Positions 33,709 to 43,626 are shown, numbered from the stretch's first letter. The stretch is DNA of 51,395 nt from an uncultured bacterium (GCA_905215775.1 CAJMRM010000013.1:1-51395); one strand, 5' to 3'. A program made the numbers and translations. Notes: a model not told the origin generated them from the letters alone.

Positions 33709-35029
33709 GACAGATCCCAGGGAAATTGCCCTGGATATTCTTCTGGAGGTCCTGGAGGAGGGAAGAATGGGCCACCTGGTGCTGAACCAGGCGCTCCTTA
33801 AATATCAATATCTGGAGAAGCAGGACCGGGCCTTCATCACAAAGCTGGCCGAGGGGACCATGGAGCGGCTGATCCTTCTGGACGCGGCCCTGGACCGTTT
33901 CTCCAAGACGAAAACAGAAAAAATGAAGCCGGTGATCCGGACCATTCTCCGGATGTCTGCCTACCAGATCCTGTTTATGGACCGGGTTCCCGACTCCGCT
34001 GCCTGCAACGAAGCGGTGAAGCTGGCCAAGAAGAGAAGGTTCCAGGGACTTTCCGGCTTTGTCAATGGTGTCCTGAGAAGCCTTTCCAGGGAAAAGGAGC
34101 ACCTGGAGTTTACCGATGCTGCGGTGCGGCTTTCCATTCCCCGCTGGATGCTTTCCATGTGGGAGGCGGATTACGGAAGGGAGAGGGCGGAGCAGATCGC
34201 TGCTTCCTTCCTTGAGGAGCGGCCGCTGACCGTCCGTCTGAATACCAGCCTGGCCCCGGCGGAGGAAATCCTTAAAAAGCTGGAGGACCAGGGGATCACT
34301 GCAGAGCCTGCGGGCTTTCTGGATACAGTGTTTGCCCTGTCCGGCTATGACCACCTGGAAGCGGCGGAGGCATTTTCCGAGGGGCTTCTGACGGTCCAGG
34401 ATCCCAGCTCCGCCCTGGCGGCCCATCTGGCCGGTATAAAAGCCGGGGATACAGTGCTGGATATCTGCAGCGCCCCGGGAGGAAAGACGCTCCATGCGGC
34501 GGATCTTTTACATGGGACGGGCCGGGTGGAGGCCAGGGATCTGACGGAATATAAGATCTCCCTGGTGGAACAGAATCTCCTCCGCTGCGGTTTTTCCAAC
34601 GTGGAGACCAAGGTATGGGACGCCCGTGTGTTTGATCCGCAGATGGAGGAAAGGGCCGACGTGGTCCTGGCGGATCTGCCCTGCTCCGGCCTCGGCATTA
34701 TTGGAAAGAAGCCGGATATCCGGCTGCGTCTGAAGGAAGCGGATCTGAAAGAGCTGGCGGCGCTCCAGCGGGAGATCCTTTCTGTGGCTTCCCGGTATGT
34801 GAAGCCCGGAGGCACTCTTTTATACAGCACCTGCACGGTGGACCGGGCAGAGAATGAGGAAAACGCCGCATGGATCCTGGAAGCGCTTCCGTTTCATAAA
34901 AAGGACATTGCCGGAAGACTGCCGGAAGCCCTCCGGAAGGACTGCAGGGAAAACCAGATCCAGCTCCTTCCGGGAATCCATGGCTGTGATGGATTTTTCC
35001 TGGCGGCATTTGAAAAAAACAGGGAGTAG
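33701..35029 (+). CDS. rsmB: 16S rRNA (cytosine-967-C5)-methyltransferase
   Basis: A cytoplasmic RNA methyltransferase of about 442 residues. An N-terminal NusB-like RNA-binding domain (1-130) precedes the Rossmann methyltransferase domain, with SAM motif DICSAPGGKTLHA. The two catalytic cysteines lie in LADLPCSGLGIIG and YSTCTVDRAENEEN. ATG 33701 is the conventional start; GTG 33695 has better spacing to GGAGG (33682-33686) and may be used. The gene overlaps the peptidase gene and ends 2 nt before rlmN. Confidence 0.95.
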   Translation: MTKTDPREIALDILLEVLEEGRMGHLVLNQALLKYQYLEKQDRAFITKLAEGTMERLILLDAALDRFSKTKTEKMKPVIRTILRMSAYQILFMDRVPDSAACNEAVKLAKKRRFQGLSGFVNGVLRSLSREKEHLEFTDAAVRLSIPRWMLSMWEADYGRERAEQIAASFLEERPLTVRLNTSLAPAEEILKKLEDQGITAEPAGFLDTVFALSGYDHLEAAEAFSEGLLTVQDPSSALAAHLAGIKAGDTVLDICSAPGGKTLHAADLLHGTGRVEARDLTEYKISLVEQNLLRCGFSNVETKVWDARVFDPQMEERADVVLADLPCSGLGIIGKKPDIRLRLKEADLKELAALQREILSVASRYVKPGGTLLYSTCTVDRAENEENAAWILEALPFHKKDIAGRLPEALRKDCRENQIQLLPGIHGCDGFFLAAFEKNRE

Positions 35030-35031
35030 GT

Positions 35032-36084
35032 ATGGAAAAAAAAGATCTGAAATCCATGGATATAAATGAGCTCACAGCCTTTGTGACAGGGCTGGGAGAA
35101 AAGCCCTTCCGGGCAAAGCAGCTTTACCAGTGGATGCACCAGAAGCTGGCTTCATCCCTGGAGGATATGACAAATCTGTCCAGGGCCTTTCGGGAGAAGC
35201 TTTCGGAGCAGGGAACGTATACGTCCCTGGAAACGGTCCAGATGCTGGAGTCCGGCATCGACGGCACCAGGAAATATCTGTTCGGCCTGGGAGACGGCAA
35301 TATCATCGAAAGCGTCCTGATGAAATATAAGCACGGGAATTCCGTATGCATTTCCTCCCAGGTGGGCTGCCGCATGGGCTGCCGGTTCTGCGCCTCCACC
35401 CTGGACGGCCTTACCAGGAACCTGACGGCGGGAGAAATGCTGGACCAGATCTACCGGATCCAGGCCTCCACCGGGGAGCGGGTATCCAATGTGGTGGTCA
35501 TGGGAAGCGGAGAGCCCTTTGACAACTACGACAATCTGGTGAAGTTCATCCGGCTTTTAAGCGATGAAAACGGACTGAACATCAGCCAGAGGAACATTAC
35601 CGTATCCACCTGCGGCATCGTGCCGGGGATCCGGAAATTTGCGGAGGAGGGCTTTTCTGTGACCCTGGCCCTTTCCCTCCATGCCCCCAACGATCAGGTG
35701 CGCAGGACCCTGATGCCCATTGCCAATGCGTATTCTCTTTCAGAGATCCTTCCGGCATGCAGGGAGTATTATGAAAAGACCGGAAGGCGGCTGACCTTTG
35801 AGTACAGCCTGGTCCAGGGCGTCAACGACAACCTGGAGGAGGCCCGGAAGCTTTCGGAGCTTATTAAGGACATGCACGGTCATGTGAACCTGATCCCCGT
35901 AAACCCCATCAAGGAGCGGGATTACCGCCAGTCGGGCCGGGAAGCCATCGACGCCTTCCGTACATATCTGGAAAAGAGGGGGATCAACGTGACGGTCCGC
36001 CGGGAAATGGGTCGGGACATCGGCGGCGCCTGCGGCCAGCTGAGAAAAAGTTATCTGAAAAAAGAGGAGGAGGGAGAGCGATGA
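35032..36084 (+). CDS. rlmN: Dual-specificity 23S rRNA/tRNA adenine-C2 methyltransferase
   Basis: A radical-SAM enzyme of 350 residues that methylates A2503 of 23S rRNA and A37 of some tRNAs. The 4Fe-4S motif is CRMGCRFC (C113, C117, C120). The mechanistic cysteine pair is present as C106 and C334 (GGACGQL). This is RlmN rather than the resistance enzyme Cfr, judging by GEPFDNYDN and its place in the core cluster. It overlaps prpC by 4 bp (ATGA). Confidence 0.96.
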   Translation: MEKKDLKSMDINELTAFVTGLGEKPFRAKQLYQWMHQKLASSLEDMTNLSRAFREKLSEQGTYTSLETVQMLESGIDGTRKYLFGLGDGNIIESVLMKYKHGNSVCISSQVGCRMGCRFCASTLDGLTRNLTAGEMLDQIYRIQASTGERVSNVVVMGSGEPFDNYDNLVKFIRLLSDENGLNISQRNITVSTCGIVPGIRKFAEEGFSVTLALSLHAPNDQVRRTLMPIANAYSLSEILPACREYYEKTGRRLTFEYSLVQGVNDNLEEARKLSELIKDMHGHVNLIPVNPIKERDYRQSGREAIDAFRTYLEKRGINVTVRREMGRDIGGACGQLRKSYLKKEEEGER

Positions 36085-36821
36085 ATTCCTATGGCCAGAC
36101 AGACGCCGGCCGGGTCAGAAAATCGAATCAGGATTCGATCTTTTTGTCCGGAATGCCGGTGGGACCGCTTTCCAATCTTTTTATGGTGGCCGACGGCATG
36201 GGCGGCCACAGGGCCGGGGATTTTGCGTCCCGCTTTGTGGTGGATACCATGGTCCGCTGCCTGGAGCGCTATAAAAGCGATTGTCCGGTGACGGCTCTCA
36301 GGAAAGCCATTGAAAAGACCAATGAGCTTTTATTTCTGGAGGCAGAAAAGGATCCGGACCGGGAAGGAATGGGCTCTACCCTGGTGGCCGCCACCGTGGA
36401 CCAGGATCTCATGTATGTGGCCAACGTGGGGGACAGCCGGCTGTACCTTTTCCGGGACGGCTTAAGCCAGATCACCAGGGATCATTCCCTGGTGGAGGAG
36501 ATGGTGTCTCTGGGAAAGATGGAGCGGAACAGCGAATCCTATAAAAACCAGAAAAACATCATTACCCGGGCGGTGGGGATCCGGCCCCAGGTGACTGCGG
36601 ATTTTTTTGAGGTTCCCCTGAAAAAGGAGGACTGCGTGCTCCTCTGCTCCGACGGACTTTCCAATATGGTGGAGGAGACTCTCATCGGAACCATTCTGGG
36701 AACGCCGGAAAGCCTGAAGGAAAAGACCGGCCGTCTGATCCGGACGGCCAATGAAAACGGAGGGAAGGACAACATTGCGGTCATCCTCATAGAACCTCAG
36801 ATAAGCGAGGTGGGCGTATGA
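36081..36821 (+). CDS. prpC: PP2C-family Ser/Thr protein phosphatase
   Basis: A cytoplasmic metal-dependent phosphatase of 246 residues. It has VRKSNQDS, VADGMGGHRAGD, NVGDSRLYL, ITRDHS, LCSDGLSNMV and the final GGKDNIAVIL, all PP2C motifs. It reverses phosphorylation by the kinase encoded next, with which its gene overlaps by 4 bp, so the two are made together. Confidence 0.96.
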   Translation: MNSYGQTDAGRVRKSNQDSIFLSGMPVGPLSNLFMVADGMGGHRAGDFASRFVVDTMVRCLERYKSDCPVTALRKAIEKTNELLFLEAEKDPDREGMGSTLVAATVDQDLMYVANVGDSRLYLFRDGLSQITRDHSLVEEMVSLGKMERNSESYKNQKNIITRAVGIRPQVTADFFEVPLKKEDCVLLCSDGLSNMVEETLIGTILGTPESLKEKTGRLIRTANENGGKDNIAVILIEPQISEVGV

Positions 36822-39013
36822 TATTGAAGGCGGGAACCATGCTCCAGGACCGGTACGAGATCCTGGAAAAGATCGGCTCCGGCGGGATGTCGGACGTCTA
36901 TAAGGCAAAATGCCATAAATTAAACCGCCTGGTGGCCATCAAGGTCCTGAAGGCAGAATTTACGGACGATGCCAATTTTGTCAGCAAATTCAAGATGGAG
37001 GCCCAGGCGGCGGCAGGTCTGTCCCATCCCAACATCGTCAGCATTTACGACGTTGTGGACGAGGGCGATATCCATTTTATCGTCATGGAGTTGGTGGAGG
37101 GCATCACCCTTAAGAGCTACATCACCAAAAAGGGACGTCTAGATGGGAAAGAGGCCATCGGCATTGCCATCCAGGTGGCCCAGGGCATCGAGGCCGCCCA
37201 TGAACAGCATATCATCCACCGGGACATTAAGCCCCAGAATATGCTGATTTCCATGGACGGAAAGGTAAAGGTGGCGGATTTCGGCATTGCAAGAGCCGTT
37301 TCCTCCCAGACCATGAATTCCACAGTGGTGGGGTCGGTCCACTATATTTCGCCGGAGCAGGCAAGAGGCGGATACAGCGATGAGCGGAGCGATCTGTATT
37401 CCCTGGGAATCACCATGTTTGAGATGGTCACAGGCCGGGTTCCCTTCGGCGGGGACAATACAGTGACCGTGGCCCTTGCCCATCTGGAGGATCCGATCCC
37501 GCTGCCGAGCCTTCTGAATCCGGGAGTGACGCCCAGCTTTGAGCGGATCATCCTGAAATGTACGGAGAAAAAGCCCGAGGACCGGTATAAAAATGCGGCC
37601 GAGGTGATCAGCGACCTGCGGCGGGCCCTTTTAAACGCAGACGATCCCCAGGTGGGGGCAGAGATCCTCAAAGAGGACCCGCTGTCTGAGACCAGGCCCA
37701 TCAGCCGAAAGGAGCTGGATCTCATAAAGACCAGAAGCGACGGGCTGCGGGAGCAGAAAAAGCCCCGGGCCGCCGAGGAGCGGAGGCCCTCCGGCCGGGA
37801 TCCGGAAGAAACAGAGCCCCGGAAATCTGTGGGCGGAGCCCGGAAACCGCTGCCCCGGAGCCGGGAGGAGGACAATGAGACCACACAGCTGGAGAAGGTC
37901 CTTACGGGTCTGGGCGTGGTAGCCGCCCTTTTGGTGGTGGTGGTGGTCATTGTATTTTTTTCCAGACTGGGCGGGCTGTTCAGCAGCCCCTCTGGGAAGG
38001 AGCCTGCTGAGACCTATGATTCCCGGGCCGACGAGACCGGCCGGAAGGAGGAAACAGAGGAGCAAAAAGAAAAGGAGACCACCCTGTCCCAGAAGGAGGT
38101 CCGGATGCCGAAGCTGGTGGGAGATACCCAGGAGGAAGCGGAGGCCAAGCTGGACGCTCTGGATCTCACCATGCAGGTGATCATGGAAAATTCTGATACG
38201 GTGGAGAAGGGCGTGGTCATGAGCCAGGCCGATGCGCCGGATTCGGTGGTATCCCGGTATTCCAAGGTGGTGGTTACCATCAGCAGCGGATCGGATAAGA
38301 TCCTGCTGCAGGAGCTGGGGATCACAGATATGACCCTGGAAACGGCTGTGCGTCTTCTGGAAGCCAAGGGCTTAAAGGCCGTGGTGGTGGAAGAAAACAG
38401 CGAGGACGTGGAGGCTGGGAAGATCGTCCGCATGGAGCCGGAGGACAAAGCGGCCCTGGGCGATTCGGTGACCCTTTACGTAAGCACAGGGCCGGAGGCA
38501 GAGGTGGTGCCGGTGCCGGATCTCTATGGAAAGACGGAGAATGAGGCGGCAGCCCTGCTGAGTGAGGCCGGGCTTCTGACGGGAGAGATCTCAAAGGCCC
38601 ATGACGCCTCGGTGCCCGCAGGCCAGGTGATCAGCCAGGGAATTGAAAAGGATACGGATGCAGAGCTGGGAACCGCCGTGGATCTGGTGGTGAGCCTGGG
38701 ACCGGAGCCGCCAAAGACCCAGTTCCTGGCGTCTCTCCAGGTTACGTATCCCCTTATGGTATCCTTCGGACCGGGGGCGGAATCCTCGGAGGTGCAGATC
38801 CTGATCCGGTTAAAGCAGACCGTCAACGGAAAGGTGACGTACACGAAGCTGGCAGAGCCCAAGGCATATTCCGCCAGCACCATGCTGGATATCCGTCTGG
38901 ACCATATCCGGGGAGCGGACGGCGTATCCACCGGGGAAGTGGAGATCGTGGACCTGACCAACAACGTTGTCCTCACTTCCTACAATGTAAACTTTGTGGA
39001 GACAGAGGTGTAA
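36818..39013 (+). CDS. prkC: PASTA-domain Ser/Thr protein kinase
   Basis: A single-span membrane kinase of 731 residues that senses muropeptides or lipid II and controls wall growth, and spore germination in Bacillus. Residues 1-270 are the kinase, with GSGGMSDVYKA, VAIKVLK, HRDIKPQN and VADFGIAR. A charged linker and one span (about 365-392) follow. Three PASTA repeats come next (about 425-490, 492-560, 562-630). The last 100 residues form a separate beta-rich domain. All kinase residues look intact. Confidence 0.96.
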   Translation: MILKAGTMLQDRYEILEKIGSGGMSDVYKAKCHKLNRLVAIKVLKAEFTDDANFVSKFKMEAQAAAGLSHPNIVSIYDVVDEGDIHFIVMELVEGITLKSYITKKGRLDGKEAIGIAIQVAQGIEAAHEQHIIHRDIKPQNMLISMDGKVKVADFGIARAVSSQTMNSTVVGSVHYISPEQARGGYSDERSDLYSLGITMFEMVTGRVPFGGDNTVTVALAHLEDPIPLPSLLNPGVTPSFERIILKCTEKKPEDRYKNAAEVISDLRRALLNADDPQVGAEILKEDPLSETRPISRKELDLIKTRSDGLREQKKPRAAEERRPSGRDPEETEPRKSVGGARKPLPRSREEDNETTQLEKVLTGLGVVAALLVVVVVIVFFSRLGGLFSSPSGKEPAETYDSRADETGRKEETEEQKEKETTLSQKEVRMPKLVGDTQEEAEAKLDALDLTMQVIMENSDTVEKGVVMSQADAPDSVVSRYSKVVVTISSGSDKILLQELGITDMTLETAVRLLEAKGLKAVVVEENSEDVEAGKIVRMEPEDKAALGDSVTLYVSTGPEAEVVPVPDLYGKTENEAAALLSEAGLLTGEISKAHDASVPAGQVISQGIEKDTDAELGTAVDLVVSLGPEPPKTQFLASLQVTYPLMVSFGPGAESSEVQILIRLKQTVNGKVTYTKLAEPKAYSASTMLDIRLDHIRGADGVSTGEVEIVDLTNNVVLTSYNVNFVETEV

Positions 39014-39022
39014 GAGAGGTTC

Positions 39023-39901
39023 ATGAGAGGAAAGATCATAAAAGGGATCGCCGGGTTTTATTACGTTCATGATGGGATCTCCCAGGTGTACGAATGTAAG
39101 GCCAAGGGCGTATTCCGCAGCAGAAAGATAAAGCCCCTGGTGGGGGATGATGTGGAATTTTCGGTCCTGGATGAAAAAGAGCGGACCGGAAATATCACAG
39201 ACGTTCTGGAACGCAAAAACGAGCTGGTCCGTCCGGCGGTGGCCAACATCGACCAGGCCATGATCGTTTTTGCGGTCACAGACCCGGAGCCCAATCTCAA
39301 CCTTCTGGACCGGTTTCTGGTGACCATGGGAATGCAGGGCGTTCCTGTGATCCTGTGTTTTAATAAGAAGGATCTGGGAACCGGAGAAAAGGAACGGGAG
39401 CTTAGGCAGATCTATGAGGCCGCCGGATACCCGGTCTACTTTACCTGCGCCAATGACAGCGAAAGCGTGAAAACGATCCGGGAGCTTTTAAAAGGAAAGA
39501 CCACGGCCCTGGCTGGTCCGTCGGGGGTAGGGAAATCCTCCCTGACCAACCAGATCCAGCCGGAGGCCGCCATGGAGACCGGGGCCATCAGCGAGAAGAT
39601 CCGCAGGGGCCGCCATACCACAAGACATACGGAGCTGTTTTTTGTGGAACCGGAAACCTTTGTGATGGATACTCCCGGCTTCAGCTCCATTTACGTGGAG
39701 AGTCTGAAGCCAGAGGAGCTTTCGGGATATTTTCCCGAATTCGAGCCCTTTGTGCCGGACTGCCGGTTCCTGGGCTGCGTCCATATAGGGGAACGGGAAT
39801 GCGGCGTCAAGGAAGCCGTAAAGGAAGGAAAGCTGGCAGATTCCCGGTATGAAAATTACCGGCTGATCTACGAAGAACTAAAGAATAAAAGGAGATATTG
39901 A
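39023..39901 (+). CDS. rsgA: Ribosome small-subunit-dependent GTPase RsgA
   Basis: A cytoplasmic GTPase of 292 residues that checks 30S maturation. The G motifs appear in circularly permuted order: NKKD (G4), GPSGVGKSS (G1), DTPGF (G3). An OB fold precedes and a zinc motif with CRFLGCVHIGEREC follows. The rpe ribosome-binding site lies inside its last codons. Confidence 0.97.
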   Translation: MRGKIIKGIAGFYYVHDGISQVYECKAKGVFRSRKIKPLVGDDVEFSVLDEKERTGNITDVLERKNELVRPAVANIDQAMIVFAVTDPEPNLNLLDRFLVTMGMQGVPVILCFNKKDLGTGEKERELRQIYEAAGYPVYFTCANDSESVKTIRELLKGKTTALAGPSGVGKSSLTNQIQPEAAMETGAISEKIRRGRHTTRHTELFFVEPETFVMDTPGFSSIYVESLKPEELSGYFPEFEPFVPDCRFLGCVHIGERECGVKEAVKEGKLADSRYENYRLIYEELKNKRRY

Positions 39902-39902
39902 T

Positions 39903-40568
39903 ATGTATATCTTAGCGCCATCCATACTGGCAGCCGATTTTTCCAGGCTGGGAGAGGAAGTAAGGACCGTAGCCGACGCGGGAGCAGAATATATCCATCT
40001 GGATGTCATGGACGGGGCCTTTGTGCCCAGCATTTCCTTTGGAATGCCGGTGATCCAGAAGCTGCGTCCTGTGACGGATAAGGTATTCGACGTTCATATG
40101 ATGGTGGAGGAGCCGGGCCGCTATGTGGCAGATATAAAAAAAGCCGGAGCCGACCTGATCTGCGTCCACCAGGAGGCCTGCCGCCATCTGGACCGGACCC
40201 TGAACCAGATCAGGGAGTGCGGCTGTAAGGCGGCGGTGGCCCTGAATCCGGCCACACCGGTGGAGACGCTTTCCTGCGTTTTAAAGGAAGCCGATATGTT
40301 CCTGATCATGTCGGTGAACCCGGGCTTCGGTGGCCAGAAATTCATCCCCTATACCCTGGAAAAGATCAGAAAGCTCCGCTTTATGCTGAATGAAGCCGGC
40401 CTTTCCACGGATATCCAGGTGGACGGCGGGATTTCTGCCGCCAATGTCCGGGATGTTCTGGATGCGGGAGCCAATGTGATCGTAGCCGGTTCTGCCGTGT
40501 TTAAAAACGATGCGGCGGCCAATACCCGGGAATTTCTGGAGATCTTTTCCCAGTACCAGGGACGGTGA
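39903..40568 (+). CDS. rpe: Ribulose-phosphate 3-epimerase
   Basis: A cytoplasmic TIM-barrel enzyme of 221 residues that interconverts ribulose-5-P and xylulose-5-P. APSILAADFSRLGEE, HLDVMDGAFVPSISFG, HMMVEEP, MSVNPGFGGQ and QVDGGI hold the metal and catalytic residues. AAAAGGAG lies 8 nt before ATG. It overlaps the next gene by 4 bp. Confidence 0.97.
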   Translation: MYILAPSILAADFSRLGEEVRTVADAGAEYIHLDVMDGAFVPSISFGMPVIQKLRPVTDKVFDVHMMVEEPGRYVADIKKAGADLICVHQEACRHLDRTLNQIRECGCKAAVALNPATPVETLSCVLKEADMFLIMSVNPGFGGQKFIPYTLEKIRKLRFMLNEAGLSTDIQVDGGISAANVRDVLDAGANVIVAGSAVFKNDAAANTREFLEIFSQYQGR

Positions 40569-41260
40569 GCCGGATGAAGCGCTGTCTTATGGTCACCGGC
40601 GGGCCGCTGGATCTGTCCTTTGGAAGGCGGTTCCTTTCCGGCCGGAGCTATGATTTTGTGATCGCCGTGGACGCGGGGCTGGAGACGTGTGAGGCCCTGG
40701 GGCTCTGTCCGGATCTGCTGGTGGGGGATTTTGATACCCTGGGAAGGGAGCGGCTCCTGGAATACCGGGAGCGCTCCGGCGTAACGGCAGACGTCCATGA
40801 GCCGGAAAAGGACGAAACGGATACGGAGCTGGCGCTCCGGGATGCTCTGGCCGCCGGCTGTGTTTTTGTGGATATGCTGGGAGCCACAGGAGGCCGTCTG
40901 GATCATGAGCTGTCCAACATCCAGCTTCTGGCCCAGGGAAGGAAAAGGGGCCTCCGGGTGACCATTTACGATGCCTTTAATAAGATCTTTCTGGCAGATG
41001 CAGAGCTGGATCCCCAGGTTGTCTTTGAAAAAGAAAGGCTGTACGGAAGCTATGTATCCTTTCTTCCGGTGACGGAGGCCGTAAGGGGGATCACGCTGAC
41101 GGGCTTTAAATATCCTCTGAAAGAAAAGGATATTTCCATCCTGGAAAATCCCAGTCTCTGTATCAGTAACGAGGTCATGGAGGAAACGGCGGTGCTGACC
41201 TTCCGGTCGGGGCTCCTGCTGTGCGTGGAGTCCAGGGATGGCAGGACTGGCCCGGTTTAA
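40565..41260 (+). CDS. thiN: Thiamine diphosphokinase
   Basis: A cytoplasmic enzyme of 231 residues converting thiamine to thiamine diphosphate, the cofactor of the NifJ enzyme at the window start. AVDAGLETCEALGLCPDLL, GDFDT and EKDETDTELAL are the family's binding motifs. The start is GTG 40565, in GTGA overlap with rpe; ATG 40574 is possible. It closes the priA-thiN cluster as in Bacillus. Confidence 0.92.
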   Translation: MSRMKRCLMVTGGPLDLSFGRRFLSGRSYDFVIAVDAGLETCEALGLCPDLLVGDFDTLGRERLLEYRERSGVTADVHEPEKDETDTELALRDALAAGCVFVDMLGATGGRLDHELSNIQLLAQGRKRGLRVTIYDAFNKIFLADAELDPQVVFEKERLYGSYVSFLPVTEAVRGITLTGFKYPLKEKDISILENPSLCISNEVMEETAVLTFRSGLLLCVESRDGRTGPV

Positions 41261-41332
41261 AAATCCTGAACTGGATATTCAGAACGATCCGCTTCGGAAG
41301 TATCATGGGGAAAAAAGAAGGAAAAAGCAATC

Positions 41333-42178
41333 ATGGAGACATTTACACACAAACAGAAAAAGATCGCAGTGATCAACGATCTTTCCGGGTATGGCCGCTG
41401 TTCTCTTACAGTGGCTCTTCCCATTTTATCGGCCATGGGGCATCAGGCCTGCCCGGTTCCCACGGCCATCCTGTCCAATCACACAGAATTTCCCGTATAT
41501 TTTTTTGATGATTATACAGAAAAAATGCCGGCTTATACAGACAAATGGGTCCAGCTGGGCCTGTCCTTTGACGGCATCGCCACAGGGTTTTTAGGCTCCG
41601 CGGAGCAGATCGCCATGGTCATCGATATGGTGGAGAGCCTGAGCGGGGATGATACGCTGGTGCTGGTGGATCCGGTCATGGGAGATCACGGACGCCTTTA
41701 TGCCACCTATACGGAGGAAATGTGCGAGGAGATGAAGCTCCTGGTGAGCCGGGCGGATGTGACGACCCCCAACGTGACGGAGGCCTGCATCCTCACGGGG
41801 ACGCCCTATAAGGAAAAGGGCTGGACCAGGAGGGAGCTCCTTAACATGGCCATGATGCTGCGGCTCATGGGAGCCAGGTCTGTGGTCATCACCGGAGTCC
41901 GGGAGGGAAACTTTTTTACCAACGTGGTCCTGGATCGGGGCATGGATGCCCCCTCCTTTGTCAAGGTGAAATGCGCCGGCGGACAAAGACCGGGGACGGG
42001 CGACGTATTTGCGTCGGTGACGGCCGGGGCGCTTTTAAGAGGAAGATCCCTGAAGGAAGCGGTGGAGCAGGCGGCCCGGTTTGTAAAGGACTGCATCCAT
42101 ATTTCCGACGAGCTGGACGTCCCCCATGCCAACGGCGTATGCTTTGAGGAAATTCTGGGGAAACTGGTGAAAAAATAG
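41333..42178 (+). CDS. pdxY: Pyridoxal/pyridoxamine kinase
   Basis: A ribokinase-fold enzyme of 281 residues that phosphorylates B6 vitamers to supply PLP. LSGYGRCSLTVALPIL, LVDPVMGDHGRLY, TPNVTEA and the catalytic GTGDVFAS segment match PdxK/PdxY proteins of clostridia. It follows thiN by 72 nt with a short inverted repeat (CTGAA/TTCAG) between; no terminator or clear promoter is visible. The symbol is by family and could equally be pdxK. Confidence 0.88.
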   Translation: METFTHKQKKIAVINDLSGYGRCSLTVALPILSAMGHQACPVPTAILSNHTEFPVYFFDDYTEKMPAYTDKWVQLGLSFDGIATGFLGSAEQIAMVIDMVESLSGDDTLVLVDPVMGDHGRLYATYTEEMCEEMKLLVSRADVTTPNVTEACILTGTPYKEKGWTRRELLNMAMMLRLMGARSVVITGVREGNFFTNVVLDRGMDAPSFVKVKCAGGQRPGTGDVFASVTAGALLRGRSLKEAVEQAARFVKDCIHISDELDVPHANGVCFEEILGKLVKK

Positions 42179-42209
42179 AATGCCCCTTCCTTTTCGTGAA
42201 AATTTGTGG

Positions 42210-42215
42210 TATATT
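42210..42215 (+). promoter_or_regulatory. Candidate extended -10 of serS
   Basis: TATATT (42210-42215) is preceded by TGG, an extended -10. The -35 position (TTCCTT) is weak. The 100-nt gap holds no T-box, which is often found before aminoacyl-tRNA synthetase genes of Firmicutes. Confidence 0.4.
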
Positions 42216-42281
42216 TGGACATAAGCGTAAAATTGCGTCCATGTTCGGATGCGGGAGATAAAGCAGAAGGAGACAGTCAGT

Positions 42282-43562
42282 ATGTTAGATTTGAGATTCG
42301 TCAGAGAAAACCCGGAGATCGTAAAACAGAACATCCGGAATAAATTCCAGGATTCCAAGCTGCCACTGGTGGACGAGGTGATCGCCCTGGACGAAGAAAA
42401 CAGAAAAGTAAAGAAAGAGGCCGACGACCTGAGAGCCAGCAGAAATAAGATCTCCAAACAGATCGGAGCCCTGATGGGCCAGGGAAAAAAGGAAGAGGCT
42501 GAGGAAGTAAAGAAGCAGGTGACAGAGGCCTCCGACCATCTGGCAGAGCTGGAGGAAAAAGAGAAGGATCTGGACGCCAGGATCAAAAAGATCATGATGA
42601 CCATTCCCAACATCATCGATCCCAGCGTACCCATCGGAAAGGATGACTCCGAAAACGTAGAGGTCCAGAAGTACGGTGAGCCGGTGGTTCCGGATTTTGA
42701 GATCCCTTACCATACGGAGATCATGGAGAAATTCAATGGCATTGATCTGGATTCCGCAAGAAGGGTGGCCGGAAACGGCTTCTACTATTTAATGGGAGAC
42801 ATCGCAAGACTCCACTCCGCAGTGATCTCCTATGCCAGAGACTTTATGATCGGCCGGGGCTTTACCTACTGTGTGCCGCCGTTTATGATCCGCAGCGACG
42901 TGGTCACCGGCGTTATGAGCTTTGCCGAAATGGATGCCATGATGTATAAGATCGAAGGCGAGGATCTGTACCTCATCGGTACCAGCGAGCACTCCATGAT
43001 CGGAAAATTCATCGATACCATCATTCCCGAGGAGGAGCTTCCCAAGACCCTCACCAGCTATTCCCCCTGCTTCCGTAAGGAAAAGGGAGCCCACGGCATC
43101 GAGGAACGAGGCGTTTACCGGATCCATCAGTTTGAAAAACAGGAGATGATCGTGGTATGCCATCCCGACGAGTCGAAGAAATGGTTCGACGTCCTGTGGC
43201 AGAATACCGTGGATCTGTTCCGCTCCCTGGATATCCCGGTGCGTACCTTAGAGTGCTGCTCCGGCGATCTGGCGGACTTAAAGGTAAAATCCGTGGACGT
43301 GGAGGCATGGTCTCCGAGACAGAAGAAGTATTTTGAGGTGGGCAGCTGCTCCAACTTGGGAGATGCCCAGGCCAGAAGACTGCGGATCCGTGTCAACGGC
43401 GCAGACGGAAAGAAATATTTTGCCCATACATTAAACAACACCGTGGTGGCTCCGCCGAGAATGCTCATTGCATTCCTGGAGAATAACCTGCAGGCCGACG
43501 GCTCTGTAAGGATTCCGGAAGCCCTGCAGCCGTATATGGGCGGGATGAAAGTAATTAAATAA
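42282..43562 (+). CDS. serS: Seryl-tRNA synthetase
   Basis: A cytoplasmic class II synthetase of 426 residues. The N-terminal helical arm that holds the tRNA fills residues 1-110. Motif 2 (FRKEKGAHGIEERGVYRIHQ, with HQFEKQE) and motif 3 (NNTVVAPPRMLIAFLEN) are intact. ATG 42282 follows AAGGAG (42267-42272); an upstream in-frame start at 42249 has no ribosome-binding site. A terminator-like hairpin follows the stop. Confidence 0.97.
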   Translation: MLDLRFVRENPEIVKQNIRNKFQDSKLPLVDEVIALDEENRKVKKEADDLRASRNKISKQIGALMGQGKKEEAEEVKKQVTEASDHLAELEEKEKDLDARIKKIMMTIPNIIDPSVPIGKDDSENVEVQKYGEPVVPDFEIPYHTEIMEKFNGIDLDSARRVAGNGFYYLMGDIARLHSAVISYARDFMIGRGFTYCVPPFMIRSDVVTGVMSFAEMDAMMYKIEGEDLYLIGTSEHSMIGKFIDTIIPEEELPKTLTSYSPCFRKEKGAHGIEERGVYRIHQFEKQEMIVVCHPDESKKWFDVLWQNTVDLFRSLDIPVRTLECCSGDLADLKVKSVDVEAWSPRQKKYFEVGSCSNLGDAQARRLRIRVNGADGKKYFAHTLNNTVVAPPRMLIAFLENNLQADGSVRIPEALQPYMGGMKVIK

Positions 43563-43572
43563 GGAAGTAAAC

Positions 43573-43626
43573 GGGGCTGTTGCAAAAGAGTGGTTTCTGG
43601 ACTTTCCTTTTGCAGCGGCCCCTTTC
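43573..43626 (+). terminator. Terminator-like hairpin after serS
   Basis: GGGGCTGTTGCAAAAG (43573-43588) pairs over all 16 positions with CTTTTGCAGCGGCCCC (43607-43622), two of them G-U. Only three T follow, so termination may be partial and the phospholipase-like gene may receive readthrough. Confidence 0.65.

Noticed and set aside
35032..36084. Cfr-type antibiotic-resistance methyltransferase
   Set aside because: Position in the conserved core cluster and overall sequence features match housekeeping RlmN.
42179..42281. T-box leader before serS
   Set aside because: The gap is too short and no T-box consensus or antiterminator stem is present.
43573..43622. Inverted repeat with TTGCAAAA as an insertion-sequence remnant
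   Set aside because: It lies directly after the serS stop, pairs perfectly as RNA and explains itself as a terminator-like hairpin.
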